NCBI RefSeq assembly: GCF_040183065.1
Contig: NW_027185501.1
Location: 956,001 to 1,020,000 of the forward strand
Direction of reading: 5' to 3'
Source: Periplaneta americana
Lineage: Eukaryota; Arthropoda; Insecta; Blattodea; Blattidae
DNA length: 64,000 nt
The position numbers and the translations under genes were made by a program. The notes below the pieces were generated by a model. It saw nothing but the letters and a program-made list of their open reading frames with translations, ran no database searches and was not told where the DNA came from. Position 1 is the first letter of the stretch. The number at the start of each line of letters is the position of its first letter. Shown one piece after another: positions 32,707 through 46,330 of the stretch.

Positions 32707-32709
32707 AAC

Positions 32710-33305
32710 AACAAAACAACAGCTATAAAAATAAGCATACTGGTACCTCACATAGATTTACTTTTCATGGTGCACCAAAACCAGTGAAGTTGTCTACAAT
32801 TTTTGCACATTACTCCCAGAAAGGAATGTTACAGATAAGAGATCAAAGTTCAAATTACTTTGTTTTGGGAAGATAAGGTTTCTTATTGTTTCCTTAAGAA
32901 CTGAGAATTTATCAAGAAATAGAAGAGCACTTCGTAGGCCACGACTCCAGAGGAAGGACTAAATGGACAATAATTTCATCCTAGAGGCCCTCAAGATGCT
33001 GCTCAAGATAGAAGTTTTTGAAGAGCTTTAGTGAATAAGGCCAAAAACCGTATCCCATTTGAATGGTTATAAGTTAAAGGCATGACTGAATTTGTTGTAC
33101 CACAAATAAAATCTCTTAAAAAAAATAAAATATATGCTTTCCTGAATATAAGTTTTTAAGTGTGTGAAAATTATTTTATTAATACTTCACTGAAGCAACA
33201 ATTTCGAGGAATCAGTATTAACAGCCAGGAGCATTTGAAACTGAGTGTAAGTTATTAAATGCAATACCAATGCTTACACTTTCAAATAAAATTTTGAGAT
33301 TAAGT
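32710..33305. other. No gene seen
   Basis: AT-rich. No recognisable content. Confidence 0.45.
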
Positions 33306-33308
33306 ATA

Positions 33309-33545
33309 TAAATGTTGTTGTTGTTTTCTAATGCCAGGCGTTTGACAATAAAGTCAATTGACCTCTTGCACTCCAATATTTTTCAAAGATATTATCATGG
33401 CCAGCCACTTAAGATTCTGTACCATTAAAGTAGTCCACGCCCGGAGATCCGATTGGGGGACTATTTTACCTCCGGATAATTTTACCTTAATGGTATTCAT
33501 TTCATATTGGAGTGAAAATGGCAAGTTGTAGCCAATTTAAGTGAA
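33309..33545 (-). repeat. Interspersed repeat with (AAC)n tail
   Basis: It begins GTTGTTGTTTTCTAATGCCA then GGCGTTTGACAATAAAGTCA and includes GATCCGATTGGGGGACTATT. I recall this sequence as a common insect SINE/LINE 3' region. The (GTT)n edge would be the tail of a - strand insertion. Confidence 0.45.
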
Positions 33546-33549
33546 CACC

Positions 33550-35660
33550 ATATTTTAACGTTTTGGTGGCTACTTCATTCACACACAACCCCCAGAATGT
33601 CTGGAGGACATCCATCATGTCTGCATTTATTCTCTTGAGTAGTGTGGGATTTCTGAAGATTACTTAATACATTTATACGTTCTGAAACTAAAAATAATTA
33701 GAACAAAATCATATTTAGCATTTTAGACAAATTTTATGTTTATACATTTTCTTCGAAAGTAATATGTACAAATAACATTTAATTTCTCATATCTTTTAAT
33801 TAAGCATGCTCTTTATGCCATAAGAAGTACCACAATGTATTTGTTGTAGGCCTATGTTATTAAATGTATTAGTGCCCAAAAGAAATTTCGAGCATTAACA
33901 TACAATGTATGTTCTCTGCCTCTAAACAGCAAAAGAACTCCTCCTCTCATTCCACATTATATAGTCATTTTTAGCTCGTATGTACACAGTGCTTTGATAA
34001 GACATGTGCCATCACTGATACTGAATAGAATAATCTGCTCACATCTATTGTTTTATGAATTGCTAAGGAAATTAGAGTTAGGAAGGGAAGGGGAGTAAGA
34101 AGTTGTCGCATAGTGTGTCAAGCGCTGTCTAGGTCAGTGTGAGATTATTCCTCAAATGATACACCAATGTCCACGGCTGAATGAATGAATTAGATTTTAT
34201 CGATCAGTAGCCCCACATATTCCCAGGTTATGAACTTAACAAACCATGTACATCTCAGTTCATAAGTCAGATCACTGTATATTTTACGTGCTGTCCGGGG
34301 GAGGGAGGGACGTAACTCTGAAGGGGTATAAATTACCTTCTCAGATTATGGCAGCATATTTACATTTTATACTAAATCCGCCAAAATAATTCGAAAACAT
34401 TTTTCCTGTAAGAAACAATATTGGTTCAGATTCAGTTAGCCTACCTGGAAATTTTAAAAACAAAAAACTACAAATTTTATGTTCACACAAAGGTTTAAAC
34501 TCTGTCCGCCTATCAGAAAGTGGCATGAGGAGCATGGTGCTCGTATCAATCTGTATTATCTCTAGTCTTAAGTGCAATATATTTTTTCCTTAGTTTCTGA
34601 ATTTTATTTTAATACTGAGTTTATTTCATTGTAACATAGGTACCAGTACCATCAAGATTTTCACAATATTATGTCTTATCGAATTATGGAAGCTCCAGTT
34701 CTGTATGTGCCTTCATGATTTGGAAGCTCACGAAAAGTCTTAAAATACTCTATTTGTATTGAACTACACTTTATGTATTATTTGTAATTTTTTATTGTTC
34801 GAATAATAATTGTTCAATCAACTGTTCGAAGACAGAGTGGAACCTCTTAAGTGACACCAATAAGGCATCACTCATGAGGCAACTATGCCAGGAGATAATG
34901 GGGTACGGTGATTAGTTCCTTTCCCCCTCTATTGCATACATCGCTTACTAGTAACATATTATGCTAATCAGACTAAGATAGTTTAAATTATTATGTGACA
35001 TATTTTTGAGGAGCTAATGCGAAACTGATACAAGCCGCTTTGCAGTAAGAGAGAAGTTATTTGTCTACCATAGAAAGAATGGGTTGTCAATGATAAACAT
35101 ACTAACATCCCCTTCGTGGCGAAGAGAATTGAATAAAATTACTTACGCATAATAGCCTAATTGGTGCCTGACTAAAAATGTCATTGAGATAGGATTTCGT
35201 GTTATTTAAAACTGATAGTAATATCGTCCATTACGATTATACTGTTATGTTTAGTGGAAATTAGGAAAAACAGAGTGTACTGTTCATTAGAATTTAGTGT
35301 GGAAGTTGCAGAACATAATATCGTAAAATATTTCACTTATATCAAAAGTTTGTTTCTATAAAATTCTTCACAATATAGTGCTACCAGTACTATTTTTGCA
35401 GTTACTTTGTATTAAGTTTATTGCACTATTGAAGTGTATTTGGACATTAATTAATTTATTGTGTACCTACATACCTAAGCATAATACATCAACCATATAC
35501 ATGCCTATCTCTGCGCTTAATTGACTGATGCATATCAAAATGTGCCACAGTAATATGCATAAAAATTTAAGCACCCTATCTCAGCATTTAACTGATTGTT
35601 GTGTAACTATAATGCTATCATTTCTATTTCGACAAGTGCAATATTGAAATATCGTCCATA
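33550..35660. other. No gene seen
   Basis: Long AT-rich stretch. Short frames only, no tandem or inverted structure noticed. Compatible with intron. Confidence 0.45.
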
Positions 35661-35672
35661 ATAGTATGTGTA

Positions 35673-36104
35673 CTTACTTACTGGCTTTTAAGGAACCCAG
35701 AGGTTCATTGCCGCCCTCACATAAGCCCGCCATTAGTCCCTATCCTGAGCAACATTAATCCAGTCTCTATAATCATATCCCACCTCCCTCAAATCCATTT
35801 TAATATTTTCTTCCCATCTACGTCTCGGCCTCCCCAAAGGTCTTTTTCCCTCCAGTCTCCCAACTAACACTCTTTATGCATTTCTGGATTCGCCCATACG
35901 TGCTACATGCCCTGCCCATCTCAAACATCTGGATTTAATGTTCCTAATTATGTCAGGTGAAGAATACAATGCGTGCAGTTCTGTGTTGTGTAACTTTCTC
36001 CATTCTCCTGTAACTTCATCCCTCTTAGCCCCAAATATTTTCCTGAGAACCTTATTCTCAAACACCCTTAACCTATGTTCCTCTCTCAAAGTGAGAGTCC
36101 AAGT
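35673..36104 (-). mobile_element. LINE 3' fragment (RT C-terminal region and 3' end)
   Basis: The - strand reads TLTLREEHRLRVFENKVLRK, IFGAKRDEVTGEWRKLHNTE and RCLRWAGHVARMGESRNA, with the frame lost before the WRAYVRAAMNL-type tail, ending CTTTTAAGCCAGTAAGTAAG-like at 35673. A 9-bp target duplication GTATGTGTA flanks it (35664-35672, 36105-36113), so this is a clean 5'-truncated insertion of about 430 bp. I associate the family with Blattodea. Confidence 0.88.
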
Positions 36105-36114
36105 GTATGTGTAA

Positions 36115-36940
36115 CTTATTTTTATACATATAGTATGCATCAGTACATGAAACATTATTATATGTGTGGTTATCAAGTCCGCAAAAATTAAGTATGTGTC
36201 CCTAGAATTTAAAATGCTACAGAATTTTTAACGCGTTTTTCTCGAACTAACAGAATGTCACATAGCCTGTTTATAAATAACGCCATCCAATTATGCTTAT
36301 TTTTTTTATTTATGTACATTACTTTAATGATATCTCCATGATATGTGAAACATTTCCACAGTAAATATAATTATATATTACAAATTTTAAAAATGATTTT
36401 GGCTTTCATGTCTTGAAAATGATATAAGTAAAAATATTTCATTACATACATCGGATGTCCCCTTTCAATATAATTTATTTAATTTCTGTTTGTTGTATTG
36501 TATATAGTCTGAGTCTTCATATTTAAACCCTAAGGGTGAAACCTAAGCATTTTCTCCTTATTTGTACATACGCTAGTGGATTACAGTGATTTCCTACTTG
36601 TCATGTTTAATTTTCGTTTGTCAACTTTGTTTCGATTTTCGATACTAACAAATACTACACCTGGTAGTTATTTTCTAAATGTTATGTTGACAGCATCATT
36701 TTTCTTTGAAGAAGTTGCCAACGGTTCACAAAACGAAAGTTATTACTGAGTGTTATTTGAAATTTAAAAGTAATTAATAATTAACACTTATCAACCCATT
36801 TAACGGTAAGATGTGGTAAATAAGCAAATCATTTTGTTATTATTATTATTGTTGTTTCAGGTGCACAGCAATGTGTTTTTACCTGCTTTGGTGATACCTG
36901 GTAACATTCTGCAATATTGAAAAGACAGCCACATTAGGTT
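36115..36940. other. No gene seen
   Basis: AT-rich sequence with no recognisable content. Confidence 0.45.
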
Positions 36941-36944
36941 TTAA

Positions 36945-37057
36945 AGAAATAATCTTGTACAAAATTTTGTCCAATATTCTTTTGAGAAAATTAACTCCAT
37001 ACGTAGATGAAATTATTGGGGATCATCAGTGCGGTTTTCGGCGTAATAGATCGACTA
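36945..37057 (+). pseudogene. LINE reverse-transcriptase fragment cut by the satellite array
   Basis: LYKILSNILLRKLTPYVDEI then IGDHQCGFRRNRSTI is RT blocks 1-2 of a LINE, probably the same family as the 3' fragment at 35673-36104. The expected next residues (DQIF) are replaced by array sequence. TTGA is shared by both partners at the joint. Confidence 0.8.
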
Positions 37058-38783
37058 TTGAATAATTTCGAGGGAAAATTGTTCCGGAGCCGGGTATCGA
37101 ACCTGGGACCTTAGGTTTAACGTACTAACGCTCTACCACTGAGCTACTCGGGAACTCTAACCGACACCGATCCAATTTTTCCCTCTATATACACAGACCT
37201 CAAAGTGGGATGACAACCGTCAAGCATCCAACTTCGAGTGCATACCAACTCCGTGTGTCTTAAATTGTGGTTTTCTGTTAACGAACGGTGACGTATATTA
37301 TGCAAATCAAGATTTCAGTTATAACTCCCTGTAAAGTTGATTTGAATAATTTCGAGGGAAAAATTGTTCCTGAGCCGGGTATCGAACCCGGGACCTTTGG
37401 TTTAACGTACCAACGCTCTACCACTGAGCTACTCGGGAACTCTAACCGACACCGAACCAATTTTTCCCTCTATATCCACAGACCTCAAAGTGGGCTGACA
37501 ACCGTCAAGCATTCAACTTCGAGTGCACACTAACTCCGTGTGACTTAAATTGTGGTTTTCTGTCAACGAACAGTGACGTGTATTATGCAAATCAAGATTT
37601 CAGGTATAACTCCCTGTAAAGTTGATTTGAATAATTTCGAGGGAAAAATTGTTCCGGAGCCGGGTATCGAACCCGGGACCTTTAGTTTAACGTACCAACG
37701 CTCTACCACTGAGCTACTCGGGAACTCTAACCGACATCGATCCAATTTTTCCCTCTATATCCACAGACCTCAAAGTGGGCTGACAACCGTCAAGCATTCA
37801 ACTTCGAGTGCACATTAACTCCGTGTGACTTAAATTGTGGTTTTCTGTTAACGAACAGTGACGTGTATTATGCAAATCAAGATTTCAGGTATAACTCACT
37901 GTAGAGTTGATTTGAATAATTTCGAGGGAAAAATTGTTCCGGAGCCGGGTATCGAACCCGGGATCTTTGGTATTACGTACCAACGCTCTACCACTGAGCT
38001 ACTCGGGAACTCTAACCGACACCGATCCAAATTTTCCCTCTATATCCACAGACCTCAAAGTGGGCTGACAATCGTCAAGCATCCAACTTCGAGTGCACAC
38101 TAAATCCATGTGACTTAAATTGTGATTTTCTGTTAACGAACAGTGACGTGTATTATGCAAATCAAGATTTCAGGTATAACTCCCTGTAAAGTTGATTTGA
38201 ATAATTTCGAGGGAAAAATTGTTCCGGAGCCGGGTATCGAACCCGGGACCTTTGGTTTAACGTACCAACGCTCTACCACTGAGCTACTCGGGAACTCTAA
38301 CCGACACCGATCCAATTTTTCCCTCTATATCCACAGACCTCAAAGTGGGCTGACAACCGTCAAGCATGCAACTTCGAGTGCACACTAACTCCGTGTGACT
38401 TAAATTGTGGTTTTCTGTTAACGAACAGTGACGTGTATTATGCAAATCAAGATTTCAGGTATAACTCCCTGTAAAGTTGATTTGAATAATTCCGAGGGAA
38501 AAATTGTTCCGGAGCCGGGTATCGAACCCGGGACCTTTGGTTTAACGTACCAACGCTCTAACACTGAGCTACTCGGGAAATCTAACCGACACCGATCCAA
38601 TTTTTCCCTCTATATCCACAGACCTCAAAGTGGGCTGACAACCGTCAAGCATCAAACTTCGAGTGCACACTAACTCCGTGTGAATTAAATTCTGGTTTTT
38701 TGTTAACGAACAGTGACGTGTATTATGCAAATCAAGATTTCAAGTATAACTCCCTCTAAAGTTGATTTGAATAATTTCGAGGG
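37058..38783 (-). repeat. Array block 1: six monomers on the - strand
   Basis: tRNA-like cores at 37082-37153, 37367-37438, 37652-37723, 37937-38008, 38222-38293 and 38507-38578. Exact 285-bp spacing. The leftmost copy is the most diverged (GTACTAACG for GTACCAACG, GGTGACGTATATT), as often at satellite edges. Confidence 0.95.
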
Positions 38784-38836
38784 AAAAATTGGTACGTTAA
38801 ACCAAAGGTTCCGGGTTCGATACCCGGCTCCGGAAC
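38770..38836. other. Orientation switch of the array
   Basis: - strand spacer (ATTTCGAGGGAAAAATTGG) runs straight into the + strand 3' half of a core (TACGTTAAACCAAAGG, to 38836). TTGG is common to both sides. The 5' half of that core is missing. The result is a near-palindrome centred near 38807, with GAGGGAAAAATT and AATTTTTCCCTC at its flanks. Confidence 0.9.
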
Positions 38837-40134
38837 AATTTTTCCCTCGAAATTATTCAAATCAACTTTACAGGGAGTTATACCTGAAATCTTGATTTGC
38901 ATAATACACGTCACTGTTCGTTAACAGAAAACCGCAACTTAAGTCACACGGAGTTAGTGTGCACTCGAAGTTGGATGCTTGACGGTTGTCAGCCCACTTT
39001 GAGGTATGTGGATATAGAGGGAAAAATTGGATCGGTGTCGGTTAGAGTTCCCGAGTAGCTCAGTGGTAGAGCTTTGGTACGTTAAACCAAAGGTCCCGGG
39101 TTCGATCCCCGGCTCCGAAACAATTTTTCCCTCGAAATTATTCAAACCAACTTTACAGGGAGTTATACCTGAAATCTTGATTTGCATAATACACGTCACT
39201 GTTCGTTAACAGAAAACCATAATTTAAGTCACACGGAGTTAGTGTGCACTCGAAGTTGCATGCTTGACGGTTGTCAGCCCACTTTGAGGTCTGTGGATAT
39301 AGAGGGAAAAATTGGATCGGTGTCGGTTAGAGTTCCCGAGTAGCTCAGTGGTAGAGCGGTGGTACGTTAAACCAAAGGTCCAGGGTTCGATAACCGGCTA
39401 CGGAACAATTTTTCCCTCGAAATTATTCAAATCAACTTTACAGGGAGTTATTCCTGAAATCTTGATTAGCATAATACACGTCACTGTTCGTTAACAGAAA
39501 ACCACAATTTAAGTCACACGGAGTTAGTGTGCACTCGAAGATGCATGCTTGACGGTTGTCAGCCCACTTTGAGGTCTGTGGATATAGAGGGAAAAATTGG
39601 ATCGGTGAAGGTTAGAGTTCCCGAGTAGCTCAGTGGTGGAGCGTTGGTACGTTAAACCTAAGATCCCGGGTTCGATACCCGGCTCCGTAACAATTTTTCA
39701 ATCGAAATAATTCAAATCAACTTTACAGGGAGTTATACCTGAAATCTTGATTTGCATAATACACGTCACTGTTCGTTAACAGTAAACCACAATTTAAGTC
39801 ACACGGAGTTAGTGTGCACTAAAAGTTGGATGCTTGACGGTTGTCAGCCCACTTTGGGGTCTGTGGTTATAGAGGGAAAAATTGGAACGGTGTCGGTTAG
39901 AGATCCCGAGTAGCTCAGTGGTAGAGCGTTGGTACGTTAAACCAAAGGTCCCGGGTTCGATACCCGGCTCCGGAACAATTTTTCCCTAGAAAATATAAAA
40001 ATCAACTATACAGGGAGTTATACCTGAAATCTTGATACACGTCACTGTTCGTTAACAGAAAACCACAATTTAAGTCACACGGAGTTCGTGTGCACTCGAA
40101 GTTGGATGCTTGTCGGTTGTCAGCCCACTTTGAG
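38837..40134 (+). repeat. Array block 2: first + strand monomers
   Basis: Cores start at 39049, 39334, 39619 and 39904, 72 nt each. The copy at 39904 is followed by a spacer lacking about 9 bp (CTTGATACACGTC). The cores at 39334 and 39619 have changes in the anticodon or T arms. Confidence 0.93.
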
Positions 40135-43100
40135 GTCTGTGTATATAGAGGGAAAAATTGGATCGGTGTCGGATAGAGTTCCCGAGTAGCTCAGTGGTAG
40201 AGCGTTGGTACGTTAAACCAAAGGTCCCGGGTTCGATACCCGGCTCCGGAACAATTTTTCCCTCGAAATTATTCAAATCATCTTTACAGGGAGTTATACC
40301 TGAAATCTTGATTTGCATAATACACGTCACTGTTCGTTAACAGAAAACCACAATTTAACTCACACGGAGTTAGTGTGCACTCGAAGATGCATGATTGACG
40401 GTTGTCAGCCCACTTTGAGGCCTGTCTATATGGAGGGAAAAATTGTATCGGTGTCGGTTAGAGTTCCCGAGTAGCACAGTCGTAGAGCGTTGGTACGTTA
40501 AACCAAAGTTCCCGGGTTCGATACTCGGCTCCGGAACAATTTTTCCCTCGAAATTATTCAAATCAACTTTACAGGGAGTTATACCTGAAATCTTGATTTG
40601 CATAATATACGTAACTGTTCGTTAACAGAAAACCACAATTTAAGTCACACGGAGTTAGTGTGCACTCGAAGTTGGATGCATGACGGTTGTCAGCCCACTT
40701 TGAGGTCTGTGGATATTGAGGGAAAAATTGGATCGGTGTCGTTTAGAGTTCCCGATTAGCTCAGTGGTAGAGCGTTGGTACGTTAAACCAAAGATCCTGG
40801 GTACGATACCCGGACCCGGAAAAATTTTCCCGTCGAAATTATTCAAATCAACTTTAAAGGGAGTTATACCTGAAATCTTGAATTGCATAATACACGTCAC
40901 TGTTCGTTAACAGAAAACCACAATTTAAGTCACACGGAGTTAGTGTGCACTCGAAGATGGATGCTTGACGTTTGTCAGCCCACTTTGTGCTCTGTGGATA
41001 TAGAGGGCAAAATTGGATCGGTGTCTGTTAGAGTTCCCGAGTAGCTCAGTGGTAGAGCGTTGGTACGTTAAACCAAAGGGCACGGGGTCGATACCCGGAT
41101 CCGGAACAATTTTTCCCTCGAAATTATTCAAATCAACTTTACAGGGAGTTATACCTGAAATCTTGATTTGCATAATACACGTCACTGTACGATAACAGAA
41201 CACCTCAATTTAAGTCACACGGAGTTATTGTGCACTCGAAGTTGGATACTTGACGTTTGTCAGCCCACTTTGAGGTCTGTGGATATGGAGGGAAAAATTG
41301 GATCGGTGTCGGCTAGAGTTCCCGAGTAGCTCAGTGGTAGAGCGTTGGTACGTTAAACCAAAGGTCCCGGGTTCGATCCCCGGCTCCGGTAAAATTTTTC
41401 CCTCGAAATTATTCAAATCAACTTTACAGGGATTTATACCTGAAATCTTGATTTGCATAATACACGTCACTGTTCGTTAACAGAAAACCATAATTTAAGT
41501 CACACGTAGTTAGTGTGCACTCGAAGTTGCATGCTTGACGGTTGTCAGCCCACTTTGAGGTCTGTGGATATAGAGGGAAAAATTGGATCGGTGTCGGTTA
41601 GAGTTCCCGAGTAGCTCATTGGTAGAGCGTTGGTACGTTAAACCAAAGGTCCAGGGTTCGATATCCGGCACCGGAACAATTTTTCCGTCGAAATTATTCA
41701 AATCAACTTTACAGGGAGTTATTCCTGAAATCTTGATTAGCAAAATACACGTCACTGTTCGTTAACAGAAAACCACAATTTAAGTCACACGGAGTTAGTG
41801 TGCATTAAAAGTTGGATGCTTGACGGTTGTCAGCCCACTTTGAGGTCTGTGGATATAGAGGGATAAATTGGAACGGTGTCGGTTAGAGATCCCGAGTAGC
41901 TCAGTGGTAGAGCGTTGGTACGTTAAACCAAATGTCCCGGGTTCGATACCCGGCTCAGGAACAATTTTTCCCTAGAAATTATAAAAATCAACTTTACAGG
42001 GATTTATACCTGAAATCTTGATACACGTCACTGTTCGTTAACAGAAAACCACAATTTAAGTCACACGGAGTTCGTGTGCACTCGAAGATGCATGATTGAC
42101 GGTTGTCAGCCCACTTTGAGGCCTGTCTATATGGAGGGAAAAATTGGATCGGTGTCGGTTAGAGTTCCCGAGTAGCACAGTCGTAGAGCGTTGGTACGTT
42201 AAACCAAAGGTCCCGGGTTAGATACCCGGCTCCGGAACAATTTTTCCCTCGACATTATTCAAATCAACTTTTCAGGGAGTTATACCTGAAATCTTGATTT
42301 GCATAATACACGTCACTGTTAGTTAACAGAAAACCACAATTTAAGTCACACGGAGTTAGTGTGCACTCGAAGTTGGATGCTTGACGGTTGTCAGCCCACT
42401 TTGAGGTCTGTGGATATAGAGGGAAAAATTGGATCGGTGTCGGTTAGAGTTCCCGAGTAGCTCAGTGGTAGAGCGTTGGTACGTTAAACCAAAGGTCCCG
42501 GGTTCGATACCCGGCTCCGGAACAATTTTTCCCTCGAAATTATTCAAATCAAATTTACAGGGAGTTATACCTGAAATCTTGATTTGCATAATACACGTCA
42601 CTGTTCGTTAACAGAAAACCACAATTTAAGTCACACGGAGTTAGTGTGCACTCGAAGTTGCATGCTTGACTGTTGTCAGCCTACTTAAAGGCCTGTGTAT
42701 ATGGAGGGAAAAATTGGATCGGTGTCGGTTAGAGTTCCCGAGTAGCTCAGTGGTAGAGCGTTGGTACGTTAAACCAAAGGTCCCGGGTTCGATACCCGGC
42801 TGCGGAAGAATTTTTCCATCGAAATTATTCAAATCAACATTGCAGGGAGTTATACCTGAAATCTTGATTTGCATAATACACGTCACTGTTCGTTAACAGG
42901 AAACCACAATTTAAGTCACACGGAGTTAGTGTGCACTCGAAGTTGGATGCTTGACGGTTGTCAGCCCACTTTGAGGTCTGTGGATATAGAGGGAAAAATT
43001 GGATCTGTGTCGGTTAGAGTTCCCGAGTAGCTCAGTGGTAGAGCGTTGGTACGTTAAACTAAAGGTCCCGGGTTCGATACCCGGCTCCGGAACAATTTTT

Positions 43101-43260
43101 CCCTCGAAATTATTCAAATCAACTTTACAGGGTTTTATTCCTGAAATCTAGATTTGCATAATACACGTCACTGTTCGTTAACAGAAAACCATAATTTAAG
43201 TCACACGGAGTTAGTGTGCACTCGAAGTTGCATGCTTGACGGTTGACAGCCCACTTTGAG
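40135..43260 (+). repeat. Higher-order repeat unit A (11 monomers, 3126 bp)
   Basis: Cores start at 40180, 40465, 40750, 41035, 41320, 41605, 41890, 42166, 42451, 42736 and 43021. Each monomer has private variants (for example AGCACAGTCG at 40465 and 42166, CGATTAGCTC at 40750), and the same order recurs in unit B at +3126. Confidence 0.93.
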
Positions 43261-46200
43261 GTCTGTGTATATAGAGGGAAAAATTGGATCGGTGTCGGAT
43301 AGAGTTCCCGAGTAGCTCAGTGGTAGAGCGTTGGTACGTTAAACCAAAGGTCCCGGGTTCGATACCCGGCTCCGGAACAATTTTTCCATCGAAATTATTC
43401 AAATCATCTTTACAGGGAGTTATACCTGAAATCTTGATTTGCATAATACACGTCACTGTTCGTTAACAGAAAACCACAATTTAACTCTCACGGAGTTAGT
43501 GTGCACTCGAAGATGCATGATTGACGGTTGTCAGCCCACTTTGAGGCCTGTCTATATGGAGGGAAAAATTGTATCGGTGTCGGTTAGAGTTCCCGAGTAG
43601 CACAGTCGTAGAGCGTTGGTACGTTAAACCAAAGTTCCCGGGTTCGATACTCGGCTCCGGAACAATTTTTCCCTCGAAATTATTCAAATCAACTTTACAG
43701 GGAGTTATACCTGAAATCTTGATTTGCATAATATACGTAACTGTTCGTTAACAGAAAACCACAATTTAAGTCACACGGAGTTAGTGTGCACTCGAAGTTG
43801 GATGCATGACGGTTGTCAGCCCACTTTGAGGTCTGTGGATATTGAGGGAAAAATTGGATCGGTGTCGTTTAGAGTTCCCGAGTAGCTCAGTGGTAGAGCG
43901 TTGGTACGTTAAACCAAAGATCCTGGGTTCGATACCCGGACCCGGAAAAATTTTCCCGTCGAAATTATTCAAATCAACTTTAAAGGGAGTTATACCTGAA
44001 ATCTTGAATTGCATAATACACGTCACTGTTCGTTAACAGAAAACCACAATTTAAGTCACACGGAGTTAGTGTGCACTCGAAGATGGATGCTTGACGTTTG
44101 TCAGCCCACTTTGTGCTCTGTGGATATAGAGGGCAAAATTGGATCGGTGTCTGTTAGAGTTCCCGAGTAGCTCAGTGGTAGAGCGTTGGTACGTTAAACC
44201 AAAGGTCACGGGGTCGATACCCGGATCCGGAACAATTTTTCCCTCGAAATTATTCAAATCAACTTTACAGGGAGTTATACCTGAAATCTTGATTTGCATA
44301 ATACACGTCACTGTACGATAACAGAACACCTCAATTTAAGTCACACGGAGTTATTGTGCACTCGAAGTTGGATACTTGACGTTTGTCAGCCCACTTTGAG
44401 GTCTGTGGATATGGAGGGAAAAATTGGATCGGTGTCGGCTAGAGTTCCCGAGTAGCTCAGTGGTAGAGCGTTGGTACGTTAAACCAAAGGTCCCGGGTTC
44501 GATCCCCGGCTCCGGTAAAATTTTTCCCTCGAAATTATTCAAATCAACTTTACAGGGATTTATACCTGAAATCTTGATTTGCATAATACACGTCACTGTT
44601 CGTTAACAGAAAACCATAATTTAAGTCACACGTAGTTAGTGTGCACTCGAAGTTGCATGCTTGACGGTTGTCAGCCCACTTTGAGGTCTGTGGATATAGA
44701 GGGAAAAATTGGATCGGTGTCGGTTAGAGTTCCCGAGTAGCTCATTGGTAGAGCGTTGGTACGTTAAACCAAAGGTCCAGGGTTCGATATCCGGCACCGG
44801 AACAATTTTTCCGTCGAAATTATTCAAATCAACTTTACAGGGAGTTATTCCTGAAATCTTGATTAGCAAAATACACGTCACTGTTCGTTAACAGAAAACC
44901 ACAATTTAAGTCACACGGAGTTAGTGTGCATTAAAAGTTGGATGCTTGACGGTTGTCAGCCCACTTTGAGGTCTGTGGATATAGAGGGATAAATTGGAAC
45001 GGTGTCGGTTAGAGATCCCGAGTAGCTCAGTGGTAGAGCGTTGGTACGTTAAACCAAATGTCCCGGGTTCGATACCCGGCTCAGGAACAATTTTTCCCTA
45101 GAAATTATAAAAATCAACTTTACAGGGATTTATACCTGAAATCTTGATACACGTCACTGTTCGTTAACAGAAAACCACAATTTAAGTCACACGGAGTTCG
45201 TGTGCACTCGAAGATGCATGATTGACGGTTGTCAGCCCACTTTGAGGCCTGTCTATATGGAGGGAAAAATTGGATCGGTGTCGGTTAGAGTTCCCGAGTA
45301 GCACAGTCGTAGAGCGTTGGTACGTTAAACCAAAGGTCCCGGGTTAGATACCCGGCTCCGGAACAATTTTTCCCTCGACATTATTCAAATCAACTTTTCA
45401 GGGAGTTATACCTGAAATCTTGATTTGCATAATACACGTCACTGTTAGTTAACAGAAAACCACAATTTAAGTCACACGGAGTTAGTGTGCACTCGAAGTT
45501 GGATGCTTGACGGTTGTCAGCCCACTTTGAGGTCTGTGGATATAGAGGGAAAAATTGGATCGGTGTCGGTTAGAGTTCCCGAGTAGCTCAGTGGTAGAGC
45601 GTTGGTACGTTAAACCAAAGGTCCCGGGTTCGATACCCGGCTCCGGAACAATTTTTCCCTCGAAATTATTCAAATCAAATTTACAGGGAGTTATACCTGA
45701 AATCTTGATTTGCATAATACACGTCACTGTTCGTTAACAGAAAACCACAATTTAAGTCACACGAAGTTAGTGTGCACTCGAAGTTGCATGCTTGACTGTT
45801 GTCAGCCTACTTAAAGGCCTGTGTATATGGAGGGAAAAATTGGATCGGTGTCGGTTAGAGTTCCCGAGTAGCTCAGTGGTAGAGCGTTGGTACGTTAAAC
45901 CAAAGGTCCCGGGTTCGATACCCGGCTGCGGAAGAATTTTTCCATCGAAATTATTCAAATCAACTTTGCAGGGAGTTATACCTGAAATCTTGATTTGCAT
46001 AATACACGTCACTGTTCGTTAACAGGAAACCACAATTTAAGTCACACGGAGTTAGTGTGCACTCGAAGTTGGATGCTTGACGGTTGTCAGCCCACTTTGA
46101 GGTCTGTGGATATAGAGGGAAAAATTGGATCTGTGTCGGTTAGAGTTCCCGAGTAGCTCAGTGGTAGAGCGTTGGTACGTTAAACTAAAGGTCCCGGGTT

Positions 46201-46330
46201 CGATACCCGGCTCCGGAACAATTTTTCCCTCGAAATTATTCAAATCAACTTTACAGGGTTTTATTCCTGAAATCTAGATTTGCATAATACACGTCACTGT
46301 TCGTTAACAGAAAACCATAATTTAAGTCAC
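43261..46330 (+). repeat. Higher-order repeat unit B (second copy of A)
   Basis: Cores start at 43306, 43591, 43876, 44161, 44446, 44731, 45016, 45292, 45577, 45862 and 46147. It matches unit A base for base apart from scattered single changes (for example GGGCACGGGG in A, GGTCACGGGG in B), well under 2% by eye. The match ends about 46318-46333. Confidence 0.92.
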
